From Balanoglossus misakiensis (lineage: Eukaryota; Hemichordata): 64,000 nucleotides of DNA. The stretch covers positions 4,340,001 through 4,404,000 of the forward strand of contig CM082582.2 of assembly GCA_040954595.2 (NCBI GenBank), written 5' to 3'. Below, piece after piece: positions 1 through 14,800 of the stretch. The position numbers and the translations under genes were made by a program. The notes below the pieces were generated by a model. The model was not told the origin of the DNA. It worked only from the letters and a program-made list of their open reading frames with translations, and did not search any database. How positions within the stretch are numbered: position 1 is the stretch's first letter; each line of letters starts with the position of its first letter.

Positions 1-1500
1 TCTTGGCAAAGCCTCCACTAGCTTCTGCCAAAATATCTTCACGTCGCCCTCATTGCCATCTTGCGGCCACTGGACGTGAGTGATGGTGTTCAGGATTGCC
101 TGTAAACTCGCCCTGATATTTGCCATTCTGGTGATGTCTTCAAACATAATCGGGATGAGTTTCTGTCGGAGGGCAATCATTTCTGTGTGCGCCAAGGCAA
201 CTTCATAGTCGCACCATTCACTCTCCACAAATGCCGGGGACAGAACCAGAATGGTTCGTCGACTTTCCTGGATCGATCTCACTATGTTCTCCACAATGGC
301 TACCAAAATGAATTCAGAAAGTTAAACAAAGAAAGATTTAGGACTTCGGCAATATTATTGTTTAGTCAATGATTTTTCCATTCTGTGATAAAGCATAACT
401 GATTAATACAGTTTAAAACTAGACGTGGACCAAACAATCACACGTTTTGATGCAAATCATAGGTATCCCATCTCCACATACATTCTTCTAAATATCTTTA
501 GCTTACCTTCACCTAATAGGAAATCTCTGTGATGAACACAAAGTTTGAAGCCATATTTCTTTTCAAGTGTTGGCAGTAACGTCTTGTAGACGAATTCCTC
601 TTCTTTTGTGTTTCCTTTCACGGATACAAATGCGTCATAAAGTCTGCCATCTGCATGTGGTGGGAGACGTCAATTTTTACAATGAATAATGTAAAAATGT
701 GTGCATATAATTCAATAATTCTCGAGTCATAAAACTAATCATTCAGTTAACAATTGAGTAGGAAAGTGTGCAATTGAAATGTGGCCATTTTAAGCAACTA
801 CAATTCATGCGATTTTCTAAAAATTATGCTTTTTCCAAAATCCCTTTTGGGAAACACCATTTAAGGTTGCGATCATTTAAACACAGGCAGAGGAAATGTT
901 GATTAAATTAACAATTTGTTGTTGTCTGCATGATAAAGCTAACACAACCTGCTGTAACAAGTCGGCTTTGTTAAAGTTACCTGTACCTGTTTTGTAATAG
1001 TTTCTGCCAGAAAAAGCGCTATTAACCTTGCACTATTCTCGTATGGTTCAACTTATATTAGGTTTAGGAAGCTCTGATTTCAGCGAAATCGCACAAATTA
1101 TGGTAGTACAAATGACTCCAATTGGCTAACCAATCCCTTTGCAGATTAGGAACATCATTTAATTGGTCACATTACAAAAATGGAAATATTTTGAGCTGCA
1201 GAATGTTCAGAGAGATGCAGCTCATCAATCTCACACAACTGTCTTGTTGTGTTATCTTACCATCGTCTTCATATGGACGGAGCTTGCTGGCAATTACTGT
1301 TTGTATTTCCCTTCTATATCGATATCCCAAATACGGTCCGAGTACACAAATTGTGCACATTACTACACCCAGCACCGAGAGTAGAGTTATCATTCCTCGT
1401 GGAATCATTTCTGTAATGCAACCGAATATCAGAATGGTTAGAACATATATGCAGTACAAATGCTGACTTACAAAATAGATTAGGTCGCAAAATGTACGCG

Positions 1501-1547
<47 letters not shown>

Positions 1548-4500
1548 TGTATGTATGTATGTATGTATGTATGTATGTATGTATGTATGTATGTATGTAT
1601 GTATGTATGTATGTATGTATGTATGTATGTATGTATGTATGTATGTATGTATGTATGTATGTATGTATGTATGTATGTATGTATGTATGTATGTATGTAT
1701 GTATGTATGTATGTATGTATGTATGTATGTATGTATGTATGTATGTATGTATGTATGTATGTATGTATGTATGTATGTATGTATGTATGTATGTATGTAT
1801 GTATGTATGTATGTATGTATGTATGTATGTATGTATGTATGTATGTATGTATGTATGTATGTATGTATGTATGTATGTATGTATGTATGTATGTATGTAT
1901 GTATGTATGTATGTATGTATGTATGTATGTATGTATGTATGTATGTATGTATGTATGTATGTATGTATGTATGTATGTATGTATGTATGTATGTATGTAT
2001 GTATGTATGTATGTATGTATGTATGTATGTATGTATGTATGTATGTATGTATGTATGTATGTATGTATGTATGTATGTATGTATGTACATTGTATGCTTG
2101 TATGCTTGTCTGTCTGTCTGATGTAGGTAGGTAGGTAAGTAGGTATGTAGGTAGGTGAGTAGGTGGGTACTTCAGGTAATTATTTAGACATTATACCGTT
2201 TACTGTTATAGTAAATTCACAAATAGCAACATTGTTTCCCTCGTCGATTGCTTTGTATATCACATTGTGATCGCCATATCCAAACATCTGCCCTGGTCGG
2301 TAGTTTGAAGTCACGTTGACGTCATCTGAATTGTCTGAAACTGTGGGTTCTTTCCAAGTTACCCTGTTTCTGTTGACGTTTCCACTTGGCGTAAGTACCA
2401 TGTTACTGGGACAGTCGTCGAATACAGGTAACTCTATATCTGTGAATATAGGAATATAAACCGAACTTTCTCATAGAAAAAAGTAACTTAGTGACCAACA
2501 CGGATTTGGAAATATTTTTGAAGATTTGTGTGACCAGGGTGACAAAAATGCCCCCAAATACCATTAAGAATTTTAACCGAGAATTTCAAATGAGTTTTCT
2601 CATTCTCTCTACATTTCATACAATGTTCATTTTTTATCCCATTCCCTACAAACCATGTGACTCTGTGTGCATGTTGTCTGATAGCCATATGTAAGAATCA
2701 AGTCTTTGGACCATTCCTGGAGATGGGTAATTTTACTCACTTGATAATGGGTGGATTGAGTAAGCATATACCAACATTCCCAGCACTTTCCCTAAATATG
2801 TGAGAAATTTGTGTGTGATGATTTACCACCGCCTCTAGAAAAGGCTACTTGAATTATGATGAATTCGAAAGTTGCTCATACACGTAAAGACCCATATAAA
2901 CCTATATGAAAATACAATGTAAACATGCATCTACGATCGAACTAACGTAATTGTAATACAGCATGTTGTTAGCTATTTTGGCTCGCTAGATACATGAAAA
3001 GATACTTAATTTAAATACATTATATGAAACATCACTCAGTTTTGACCACTGGCCCTATTAGCGTAAATGATTGAATTAAAGCTTACCGTTTGAACATCTG
3101 GTACCGATCCAGCCTGGACGACAAAGGCAGCCGAGATATCTGTCACAGGAAATGCTTTGATCACAATCGCATGTTTCTTGACACGTGGCTCCCCATTTAT
3201 TCGGACTACATCCTTTATAGACAAATGACAGCATATACATGTTGGAAACCGGACCTCCTTACAAAATGTACGACAATGTTACTCCACACATGATATTGGA
3301 AAAATTGGAACTTTGCAAGACGTCACGGGGGCAACTTCCATCCCTCTTATAGACAGGAGAGTGAAAAAACTCGCCAAAATGAATAATCGTGGGCAAGTTT
3401 TTACTCTCATATCATACAAGTGGGATGGAAGTTTTGTGTGGTTGATCATTGATTCACTATATATCCACAACCAGTGTCTTGTATCAAACATAATTAATGA
3501 AAAAGGGGCAGCTGGAGAGAGACTTTGTCCCTTTAATAGTTAAAGTTTTTGATGCAAAAACCAGGGTTGTGAGCAAGCAGTCATAAATGCTTTTCAAAAA
3601 CTCGTATTGGCCTTGTGAAATTAAAGTCAGAAACATTAAAAACATGTCCAGTAGTGACAAAATATGATTCACGACAAAGCGTTAATTATGACAAATGAGT
3701 GTCCACATACAGAGGCACCCCACATAAATCATAATTAATGTAATAATTAACTTGATACAATCTTACGATATAGAGGCGTTTCCAGAAATGATTTACAATC
3801 TGTAGAAATGAATTAAACAGTGATATTCCGGTAATATATCAACACCTAGGCCAAAGCAAAGACATATTTAAAACATACCATTGACTACAAGCCTGGCCGT
3901 GTTCCTGGACCGGAGTCTTCGTCCATTTTGTCTATCGAGGACCTCACATTCATACACACCAGAATCTCCGTCCATGGCCCTCCTTACATAGAGAGACGAT
4001 TGTCTGTGGTGCAGACACAGTAGAGAGGGAGGAATGATCGTGTCCAAGAACAACAAAAACTAGTGTCAGACACTGTGCTCCCATTTGATCAGTCGTGACA
4101 TACATTTAACGTCTATAACAGTTGGACTAGACTTGGTATGCGTTGCCGAGAGATGTCAGACTGATGCAAATACAAGTAATACGGCTTAATGGTGAGGATT
4201 TTGAAGGATAAGGAATATATTTGAAGCATTTTATTGTGGAAAAAATATGTGAAATTTAGCAGCTCTAGAAGCTTCAATCAAGGCAAAATTAATTAATCGG
4301 AAAAGCATGTTATCGGAACCACGTATTTTGGATTGTCCATGTGTTTCTCATTTAAACGCATGTAAACAGATCATATTGGAACTTATTGCATGGAAAATTG
4401 TGCAAATGTGTACGACGTAGTGTATCCTCATCCGACCGACACCATTATTAGAGCTATCAAACTCTTGATTTGCCATTCTAGTCGTGAGCAGAATTCTTAC

Positions 4501-7500
4501 CCATCATCGTCGACGTGAATGTCAACAGTTTCGCTTTCTTCCACCACTGTCCCATTATGATACCATATCACGCTCTCATCGGTGGCGGCGCTAATGTTGA
4601 GGTTGTAATGAGTACACATCAGGAGTGTATAACCATCATAGCCAACGCTGGTCATGGCTGGAAGGATGTCCACGTATGCGAGAGCTGTAAATGACAAGAT
4701 ACATCGTGTGGGCCAGGATGGGAGCCAACGAGCATGGATCGAGTATTGTAATTCTCACGTGTGACCAGTAATAAACCAGAACTTTGTGTATAAACTCGGA
4801 AAACCTTTGGTAAGTCTCTGTCCACGAAAGGTTTACGATCTGCCAGGTATCTCTCCCAGTGCGCGAAGATAATGGGTGGAGAAGGAGATGAATAGATTTT
4901 ACATTCTCAGCCTTCTAACGTGGCCGATTCCCCACAGAAGCCCCGACGAGGTAAACGCCCGAAGGATGAGGTGTAACACTAGCAACTGTGTCGTATGGAA
5001 CCTATACGAGCAGCCACAACGAAGACCCCACCCTTTAAATTCAATGTAATACACAAGTTTCATAAGTCCAGCGCCCTCACGCAGCCATCATGAATTTGAA
5101 CTCAAAGCGAGGGGGAAATCTCCTTGATGTGATTGGTCAACTTTCCACATTGGCCTCGCTCTGAGTTCAAATTCATTATGGCTGCGCGAAGGCGCTAGAC
5201 TTATGAACAGGGTTATTACCTTGGCAAAATGCGTTAGAAAAAGCATACATGACTTTTCAGGTGGACAAAATCAGTTGAAAGGCACTAGTTGAAGGTGACT
5301 TACCAACATCACATGCGGGTCCCGCCCAACCCGGATCACATTTGCAGGCCCCGTTAAACGCATGACACGTCCTTGGATGCTTGCAAATACAATCCTTGTC
5401 ACACTTGAAGCCGTATTTACCCGCTCTGCAACCTGTATCAGCAGAGAATGACCAAACTGTTGTCGTGAATACAAGAAGGCAAATATGTACAAATTCTCAT
5501 CTAGGTGAGTTAACTTAATCGCCATCGGTGTCCACGAAGCGCTGGGGAAAAGTTTAATGATTCTTAGTACGTTAGCATCAAACATATACACAGCAACACA
5601 CTTTTTATCTGTGACACTCTTACTTTGCAAAGTTATAGACAACGATGCATTAAACAGCACTTATAAGCTACCATAGATACTTGAGTATAGATGGGTTAAT
5701 TTTTCCAGAGTTCCCCAATATAATGTTTTACTAACAAACACTGAAATGTGTCAGTTTAGGAATTTGAAACGAAACCATGATAAGTATAGTTTTTCAAAAA
5801 TGAAAATTTTGAAAATAAAAGTTAAAATGCGAAAATTGAAATCGATTAAAATTCAATGTATGGGACGACTGTCCTATGTTGCGACATTTGGACCCCTTCT
5901 CTTTGTTTACATTCGTCACGTTTCTGGTAAATGCAGTTAATTCTTGCTACCTCAAACAGGATTTTGCCATAGGTAAGCGAATGAATTCATAATAATAAAA
6001 TCTTGCCTTGAGGGCGAATCTCAAATTTCCCTGCGGCGATGTTGCTGTCTGTAATACTATTGATAAACCGGAACGATCCCTGATCATCTTCATTGGTTAA
6101 TCCGGTAACTGTCACTGCCATAACTATGTCCTCTTGAGAAACACGTTCAATCATCGCCGCATGGATGTTTGGATTTTCAGTTATAGCACTGTCGTTCTGA
6201 AAATATAAGGTGAAATTGAACTTTTCATAGTCCTGGATCTTCTCGTGTTCGAGAGAAAAAACACGGTGATCTATATTTAAGAAAAAGATTGCCTATGTCG
6301 ACCTACCTACCTACCTACCTAGGTATGAGGATACATGAGTATCCAAATCATCACGAGATTAAAATGGTGTCGCCCGTCTGCTAAATTGACGTATTTTATC
6401 GTTAAACTCTGTGCCTTAAGTGGCAGCTAATGTTCCATCTTGCGAAGGGTCAAAGCTTTTGAAATACCAATTACATGAACTCATGGGTTATATAGTGTGA
6501 GTTCCATTACATATCCCCTCTCAATATAGGAACTATCATGCCTTACCTTGTCAAAATTTTCTGCCCGAAAATGTAAACCTGCTAATGTCCTAATTTCAAT
6601 CTCGTAAACTTGGTGTAATTCTGCACCGCCTTTTGCTGTAGTTGCGAAAAATATTTTCACCACACCTAGGAAAATGACAATTGTGATACATTTTAAAAAG
6701 GGAATGATAACATTGTCATCGTTATCCTCGTGCTTTTGCATAATTTTCCCGTTTTTGCCATTTTTCCCACTTTTCCCGTCGCGTCCTCCTCATGATGTGA
6801 AATTCTGAAGTTCCCCATCAGCAGTGACTGATATAGGAATACAGCAATTATCAATCAGTCCACAACTTGACCAGACGACCTTGTTCACACTTTCGGTCAA
6901 CCCAGTCCTAAGCCCGTTCAACTTACATTCTCCATTGTCAGAATCGACATCAAATAATGAATCAAAGTTCTGTTTGTCCTCGACTGATAAAAACCTCTCC
7001 AATATCGACTCGTCTCTCGGTATGTCTTCCTGTTGTTTTAAGCGAACATCATACAACACTCTCTAGAAATCAGAAAAAAATCGAACATCATCACTATTCT
7101 TGATGAAAGCAAATACGTTCAAATATCTTGTAGCAGGTATGCACCTTTCGCTTACTTTGACTTGCAAGCAACTGTGTCGAATGGTCCGATACACGCAGGC
7201 GCAGACGGGACGACACCCACCCTTTCAATTATGAGAACGACGATGACATATTCTGCCACCACGTGGTATTTACGACAATGTCTGTTCAGTGCATGGACGT
7301 GCTCGTCAGACCGGCTCTGAAGGATGCAACTCTAGACTATAGATCGAGATCATGTCAGTCCTTACCAATTGACGTTCATAGGGGCCTGTCCAAGCATTCA
7401 ATGCACACGTTTCATTGTAGAATGGAGGCCAGTTCAGTACATTGTTGATGAGAATAGTTACAACGACAAGACAGTGGGTGGCGTCATCCTGCAATAAAAA

Positions 7501-8826
7501 CCAAATTAATGCATCTGGATGAACCCTGGGAGAAGACATGTCCAGGACATCAGCTGAGTTTTCTGGCGTCGAAGTCTTTCATTGATGTATACGTGTGCAT
7601 ACGTGTGTATATAAGAAGCAGTCAAACCTCGCATCAACGGTATAGTAAACAACGTATGCAACCTTCGGACACTGAGAAAAAAACATTCAAAAATAGTGAA
7701 ACAAAACGCCTGTAAAGAGGTACCTTTGTTAAGCAGTACGTCCATTGTGAGATTAGAAAGAAGCAAATGACCCGCAGTGTGCAAATCAAATACAGGACAG
7801 TGGAAGACAGGGAATGTGGTTTATTATTGCTTTTGACAGGTGTTCAGAGTGGACCGAATGTATCCGTGAGGTCACTATATCTTATAGGCCTACCTACCTT
7901 TTCAATTCGAATGTGTAGTTCATAACGATTATCTATGTCGTAATCCAAAAGTCCCGCCAAGGAAACCACTCCTGATTTGTCGGCGGCAAATCTGTGATGC
8001 TGTCACGTGACAGGCGTTCAATTAAAACAAAATGAAACAGTTTGAAAGTAAGAAATCAACATTAGACGTCAGAATACCATTCCCATTTCTATGGGTACAA
8101 ACAAAGGACATTTTATCAGTGCCCGAAACTATTTATTGGTAAACAAATGCATGGGATGCTCCATAAAAGCTGTAACTTGTATACTACTTTGTGTACCCAC
8201 TACGGTTTCTGTTTCGAATCGTTATAACAAATAAGATGAAATACTTATTTAGCTTATCAACACAGCCCATCAATGTTGATTGTAATGGAAATTATGTCGT
8301 ACTGAGGCCCCAAAATTGTCAAGCCTTAGAATGATGAACCTTGGACCAGACCGTCAACTCAAAGCATAGGGAGCTCGATCTCCAAAATATATTGGGACTC
8401 TGTAAAGTTGCTGTTGTTGTTGTTGTTGTTGTTGTTGTTGATAATGATAAAAATGAGATATAATCAATAAAAATAAACGTATCGATGGTCTTACCTCATC
8501 TCCCATTTCTATCATGACGTCATTGAAAGTGACATTTTCGCCACCCAGAGACACAACCTCCGTCCCAACAGGGACGTCCTACAAAACGAAACACGGTTAT
8601 AAACTAAGATCATAAAAGAGCATAGTGGCCACAGTAGAATAAACTTGACAACGGGAAAGTTCAACTAAACGCGTCCGAATTCCTTTTGAAATTGCAATGG
8701 TTAAATAACAAAATTGCAACTTGCCTCATTGATTGATTTGGTGAAGTTCCCGGTGTCAGATACGCTTGTTGTTGTACCGAGCTGGAAGAGAATGAAAAGA
8801 GCTTGAACGAATACACACATCTCCAT
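1..8826 (-). CDS. Receptor A: cadherin-like/EGF/Ig/EGF/HYR/TM/TIR protein (3' end outside window)
   Basis: Reconstructed exons (minus, 5' to 3'): 8826-8725, 8578-8495, 7999-7898, 7488-7366, 7062-6927, 6665-6547, 6196-6007, 5432-5304, 4684-4501, 4003-3879, 3212-3087, 2439-2197, 1410-1261, 650-507, 299-<1. This gives 752 open codons. The start ATG at 8826 opens a hydrophobic signal peptide (MEMCVFVQALFILFQLG). Exons 3-4 carry a cadherin-like FxxDxxGxV...LDYD...NWPPFYN signature. Two cysteine-rich EGF modules flank an Ig domain split over two exons (Cys...Trp, then YECEV). An HYR domain, one membrane span (GMITLLSVLGVVMCTICVLG) and a TIR domain (YDAFVSVKG; VHHRDFLLGEG) follow. Probably a cell-surface receptor signalling through TIR adaptors; the ligand is unknown. 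The donors after 8725 and 6007 are GC rather than GT, both supported by phase. The last TIR exon runs off the left edge. The 5' UTR was not resolved. Confidence 0.85.
1500..2087. repeat. (AT)n followed by a perfect (GTAT)n microsatellite
   Basis: A short AT run (to 1520) is followed by about 141 uninterrupted GTAT units (1521-2087), then a degenerate GTAG-rich tail to about 2170. It lies in the intron between the HYR and membrane-span exons of receptor A. Open frames across it are repeat artefacts. Exact length in an assembly may be unreliable. Confidence 0.97.
5059..5207. repeat. Short palindromic element, MITE-like
   Basis: About 50 bp at 5059-5110 (TTCATAAGTCCAGCGCC...) recurs inverted at 5158-5207 (...GGCGCTAGACTTATGAA) with a few mismatches, leaving a spacer of about 50 bp. 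It lies in an intron of receptor A. I could not define a convincing target-site duplication, so the superfamily is open. Confidence 0.7.
8409..8440. repeat. (TTG)n microsatellite
   Basis: Ten or so TTG units in an intron of receptor A. Confidence 0.9.
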
Positions 8827-11800
8827 ATCGTCAGTTTGAATGGAGCGTGGGAGTCAGTGAAAAGTGTTCGGTCAGCCAGTCCGGTCGACGTCACAGACAT
8901 TCTCTTCGCTCGTATCAACACTATGCAGGAAACATGTGAGCATTATGCAAAAAGGGATTTTCCGCTGATCGAAAACCCACGCGACCCGACCGAAAGGCAT
9001 GAAGACGGCTTTTGAATAATCAGTTTCACTACAGACACACTCGCCACGTCACATCGCTTTCTACTTACACTTTAAACACACAGTTCTCATTTTTGTTCCT
9101 TTATACACGTATTTATCAAGGTCTTTTCTTAACACATACTGTCAGAAATCAATGTTCTGTAGTATACCATAAATTATGAAATTTATTACTATAATTCAAA
9201 CGCTACGTCATAAAAGTAGTAGAGTGTCCCTGTCATACTCCCGTTGTCATGGTTTCTCAAATGCTTTGGAAACGCCAGCCCTGAAAGTGTCTCAAGGTCC
9301 AATCAAATTTAGTAGAGACGATTGAGTTTATGAATGTCATGGAAATACCTTGAGTCGCCAACGTTTTCCCGGCGATTTTGTGACGTGACTCGGGTAATTA
9401 CCCGACGTGAGGTCTGTGACACGCTCTCGGGGTCAATTTTATAATGTGATGTGCTGTGTGTAGGAAGACCTTTCCCAGAAAACAAAAGTGATAATTTTGA
9501 CTGCTATGTTTGTTCCCAGTCGATACTCTCCGGAAACTGACATGTACACCGCCGAATAGATTTACGAGGGTGACGTCAGCACTGTGAAATGAGTAAACAC
9601 GGAAATACTACGAACAGTTCACAACACTGGTGATACGTAGACTTGAATGTATTTGTACTTTTCAGATGGCAGGAAACCAGGCGTTCATTTCACTGCACTT
9701 TGGACGCGTATCACTATTAAACAGAGAGTTTGGTACTGTACGCCACCAATAAATAAAACTGACCCTAGCTATCTGATCGCAAAGATCACCATTCTCGCGA
9801 ATCAGACAGATACCGCTACATTTAAATAACCGTACGCCTAATAAAATTGCCTCTTTTCTGGAAACGCACGAGCTGTTCCCGTAAAAGGCCTATAGTTTAC
9901 GACGATGAATGCAACCGCGGTTCTTGTTACGGCATTAAGAACGCTATTCTTGGCCGTTGTATTTGTATTTTGTAGAAAGTGAGACACGACAAGCGCAGCA
10001 CAATCAATTTGGCCTCGAGCGATCGCAAAGCACTGTGGTGGCTCAGTCAAACCACAGCATGTCTGTCCGTGACATTGTTATGGTCTTGTCGCGGTTTTCT
10101 TCAGTTGGGATACTGGTTCCAGTCACCTTAGACATTAGCTCTGCGAGGCTGGGCTGTGCTGGTGTAGAGGCATCGCCGTAAGACACATAGCCCTGCCACG
10201 CAGAGCTATCTAGACATGAGGTACGACCTTTCTACATGCTTTGGCAGGTTTCCAAAGATTCAGTGACAGGACGCTCTAATTTCTTTCTTATAAATAGGCC
10301 ATTGACACACTTTCATACTTTTCATGTGGCTGTCTTCCGCCAGGTTAACAAGTACCTCTCCTTTATAGTCAGAAAGAGTTTATGTAACGAGCAAAGTATG
10401 CAATTATGTTCACGCGACTTCAAATTTACCAACACTTGAAATTTAAGTGAATACCATTGCCCGTGGTAACTCTATGGGGAACATAGTTGTTGCATATACA
10501 ATAGGAAAATGGTGTCTCTTTTATCCCCCGGGTAAACTCTCACTCAAATCTGCTGTACACAACAACACCAGTCCCAGCCACCCTGTAGTGGCAAAAACTG
10601 CTTAGAATAATTATAGCCGCCACATGCGTACCCACAATGCTGACACATCACTATTGTATCCTTGAAAACTGGGAGACTTCTTGTAGTTTTTTCCTGTAAT
10701 ATTGTGATATTATATTGTCTGTCAGTAAACTGAGAGTGAACGGGGTTCTTCCAGATTCTTGCATTTACGGAATATCCGCGTAAAAGAATCACATACAGAA
10801 AGGTAGTGCATTTCTTTTTATTGAGAAAAGTGCGCATAGAATACAAACCAGCGAAAAATAAGGGATAAACTATTTGATGTGTAGGAGAGTAAGGGGTGTG
10901 CCATACGAGGGGAGTCATATTTTGGATTGTACTACTCCGGTCTTCTACGAAATTCAAGGGCCTCTCATTACGTGTTTGTTAGTGACTGTCTTCAGTGTGA
11001 TAAAATATAGAAATATTTATTAGTCTGCAGTAACCGGCAGTCACGTGGTCGGCACTGAAGTTTCTTTTCGATTTCAAAACGTGTTAGGTGATTTAACTTC
11101 GGGTTAGTCTTTTAAAGATTTAAATTCAAGTCATGACTCTGCTTGGTTCATAGTATATAGGCTTAGGTTGGTTTTATTAAAAATTGAATAAATTTGCACG
11201 GGTTATAACATTTTCCCAGGCCAGAAGCTAAAAATGTACTTATCCGATTTTCCTGTCACACGTATTCTCAGGTGACATCCGGTCATGGATACTAGAATAC
11301 ACCGACCGACAGGCATACAGGCAAAACAAAAGCCCGCCGCGCCGCACCCAGTGTCGGTGAGCTGTCCACGGGACGTGAGTTAACGCAGAAAGTCGGTTTT
11401 GAATTGCCTGGTCGATTTGTCACGACTCGGTTCCTTGACCCATAAATGGCAACAAAGGCAGCCGCGCCTATAGGCTTGAACCGTCACAATAAAGCGAAAC
11501 CTGTGAACTCTGGCTTGGGAAGTGTTTTAAACAAAGCTTACCTCCATCATTTATGAAAATGAACTTTGGCAAAGTTTCCATGTGAAATTATAAAACAGCC
11601 AGAACATTTTGCGCGTAGGTAGAAGTACTGTATGGTCCGACACTTTGTTTGGGGTACTGCACTGCAGCCATTGTATGTTCAAGAAATCAGGTGACGTGAT
11701 TAGTTTACTTTTCCATTCGGAGAGATGACGTGTCCAACGAATTGAAACATCGTTCCCAGAAACATTCTTAAACAGCGCCGATATAACGTACTTCAACCCT

Positions 11801-11835
11801 ATTCTAAATACACTCAATCAGTTGGCAGAGAAAGC
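8827..11835. promoter_or_regulatory. Divergent intergenic region between receptors A and B
   Basis: About 3 kb separate the start codons of A (minus) and B (plus), so both promoters and any untranslated first exons should lie here. I see no coding similarity, tRNA or clear transposon. Short frames in this stretch show no recognisable domain. No TATA box or binding site could be assigned with confidence. Confidence 0.5.
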
Positions 11836-14800
11836 ATGGCATGGTTGCAAATGTGTACTCTGAAAATCACACTTTGTGTGCTATCACTTTCGCTATGGGT
11901 CACAAGGTCCGTGGGAGCAAACACCGCACTCCATTGTAAAGACTGTAACTTCACTCGTGCCGTCAACGAAGTAAGTACATGTAGTATTATAGCCGGCATG
12001 AAGGCTGCCGGTAAGGTTTTACTTGCTTCGCTTTTACGCTTTTTTGGATGGGATTATGAAAGAAAAAATATTGAGCAGAGCGACGATATCTTTCCTGGCC
12101 ATGCCGCAAACACACTATAATTTCGCGATCATAACAATACTGAGCGTGTTAGGAATTAGGGTAAGTCACTTTCTGAGATTTTTCTTTCCATTCAATTTGC
12201 AGGACATTGATGTTGGTGACCAGATCTTCAGGTTACCTATCGCTGACGTCACTGATGTTCGGCGTGTCGTCTTGGAAAGCGGTAACGAGGCAAGTGTTTT
12301 GAATTGTTCACATCGGTTTAACACAATATGTCTGATTCGTGGTAGAGTTGGAAATTGTTCAAAATTTTACCTCTTCCCTCTTCTCCCCTCCTTCCGTCCA
12401 TCTGTCCATCCATAGTCAGTCCATCCAACCACCCACCCATCCACCTATCTATTATTTACGTATCATAAACTAACTAAACTTAAAATTAAATGTGTCTGCA
12501 ACTTCACCAAAACATATTCCAGCGACAATGACTTTAAGTGTTATAAAAAGTAAAAATTGGGCTTTAATCATGCGTGATATTTCACAAGCTTTATACCGCC
12601 TACTCCGAACTGCGTGCATAGGCATTCACGATGAGACAAAACGTCGCACCAGTTTATATTCTCAATTCGAAAGTCTATATAATCGGGATGGTGGTCAAGA
12701 ACATATTTACAAGATTATAGGTAGATTTGCTAGTACTTGTTTGTATTGAAGACCATTGTCTTTTATATTATTGATTTATTTATTCGGATGGCAGCTTGGT
12801 AAGTGACTTTTGGCCAAGTACCTGGTTAATTGTTTCGATTTGTGATTCGATTTCCAAGAAATAAATTATCATTTATGTCAAGCAGTCTTTGTATCAAGCA
12901 ATCATTTATGATTATATACGCAATGATTACCCAATTTACATTTTCACTTTTGTCAGAATGGTCAGTTTTCCATCAATCAACATGGAGTTGTTTATCTTGC
13001 CAAGCTTCTCGATTACGACATAAGCAAAGAGTATCATCTTCTGATATCTATTTATATGGTAAGTGTTTTCAGGCTTCATCATCATATCCCATGCAGATAG
13101 GCACACACACACACTCGCACTAACAACTGGTGGTACCCGCTCATTCATGTGATCAACTCATGAGAGAACGTTGGTGTTTATAATTGAAATAAGTTATTGG
13201 CGTTAACTTGTTATTTTCCTTTTCAGACAGATGGCATTAAAGACAATCTAACTTTAAGTATAACAGTTAATGACGTCATGAATTGGCCTCCAGTTTTTAA
13301 CGAGTCATGTGCGCTGCCAAGCAACAAGACTAACAAGGTATATTTCATTTGCCAACCTACATTACCAGTCTTGCGTGTCTCCCTCTGTTATTCTAGTTTC
13401 ATATTCAGCTTGACTTGTATTACTGGGTTAGGAACCCGTTGCTACGGCAATTAAAAAGTCTTGTACATGTATATATAATAATCTTCGTAGCATGGCAAAG
13501 ACCCAATAACTTTTATTATTGATACAGGATGACGTTTATATATTTTTCTTTCTAGGGGCTACTTTACAATATTCTTGTAGGCAAAGGACATACACCCTTA
13601 GAGACCCCCCTGATGCTTTTAGAAGACAACACAATCATGGACGCGTTTTACAGCAACACTTCCAATAGTGACTGTACGTATATACACAGAAATAATTATC
13701 AGAATGCTTTTTCTGGCAATCAGCTCAGCTCTACACATGTCTTAGTTGGAACTGCGCCACCCTTACTTATTATATACGATAATACCACATACCCCCGGTA
13801 CTAGATTTTTAAATTACAATATTAATCTCAACCGCTGTAAAATGAAGTTGTTTAATTGGACGTCAGTCTAATGTTGCTCCCAGTGGCTGGTGAGGTTGGT
13901 ACACGTTTACTCGGTGATTTCAATCTGTAAACTATCCAACCTATCCAAGTACCTCAAAACCCACGCAACTTACAGTGAAGATGCAGCTGGTAGATCAGAT
14001 ATGTACTATTTGTACAGTATGTAGTCTGATTAAATGGGTGCGTCATCTATTCAGTCCTTTTACCACTAGAAAGAACTTACCACTCACTATATGTTTCCCA
14101 TGCATGTAAGTTATTGACATAAACCACACTTGTTGATTCATGATCAGCGACACCATTTAATAACCATGTAAAACATCCATTCACAGGCAGTGCATATTTA
14201 TATTTTGTTACAAAGAGAGGCAAGCACAGCGTTGCACAATCCAATCACTTCAACGTCCAATGCGATAACATGATCACTATATCTATCGAAGTCTTACCAG
14301 TGGTAAGTTTTACCCTTTTCTTTTCCGTTAGTATTAAATTGAGATATACCGGGTTGCATAAAACATATAAAAAGCGAAATTCCACAGCAAAGAATGTGAA
14401 AGTTTGGAGGACGATTAGTGCTCAGAAAATGTAGTACGCTACCTTAAATTATATTCATCTTGTATTTTAACCTAGTGGATGAGTTGTTGTTGATAAACAC
14501 GAAATTCGTATGATTCAGAAGGACGTCCTTGTTTCATATTAAAACATACTGACTTCGTTCATTGTCTTCTTTACTTTAATTTCCCCAGGACAATAAAACA
14601 GGTATAGATTACCCGCAATGGTTCGATCATCCTTTGTCATATTATGTCTTCGTGCTCATCAAATTATCACCGATGCCGTTAACCGCCACAGAGGGCGTAT
14701 GCATGATCTCGACTTCCGACTTGACCTTTACGACAGAGATCACTGTTCTGCCTCTTGGTAAGTATTCAAACGTTTCTTTTCACTTTAATCTGAAGTTAAT

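Noticed and set aside
1314-2134. Long frames of repeated Tyr/Ile/His/Thr or Met/Tyr/Val/Cys on both strands
   Set aside because: They are translations of the GTAT microsatellite; the repeat has no stop codon in these frames.
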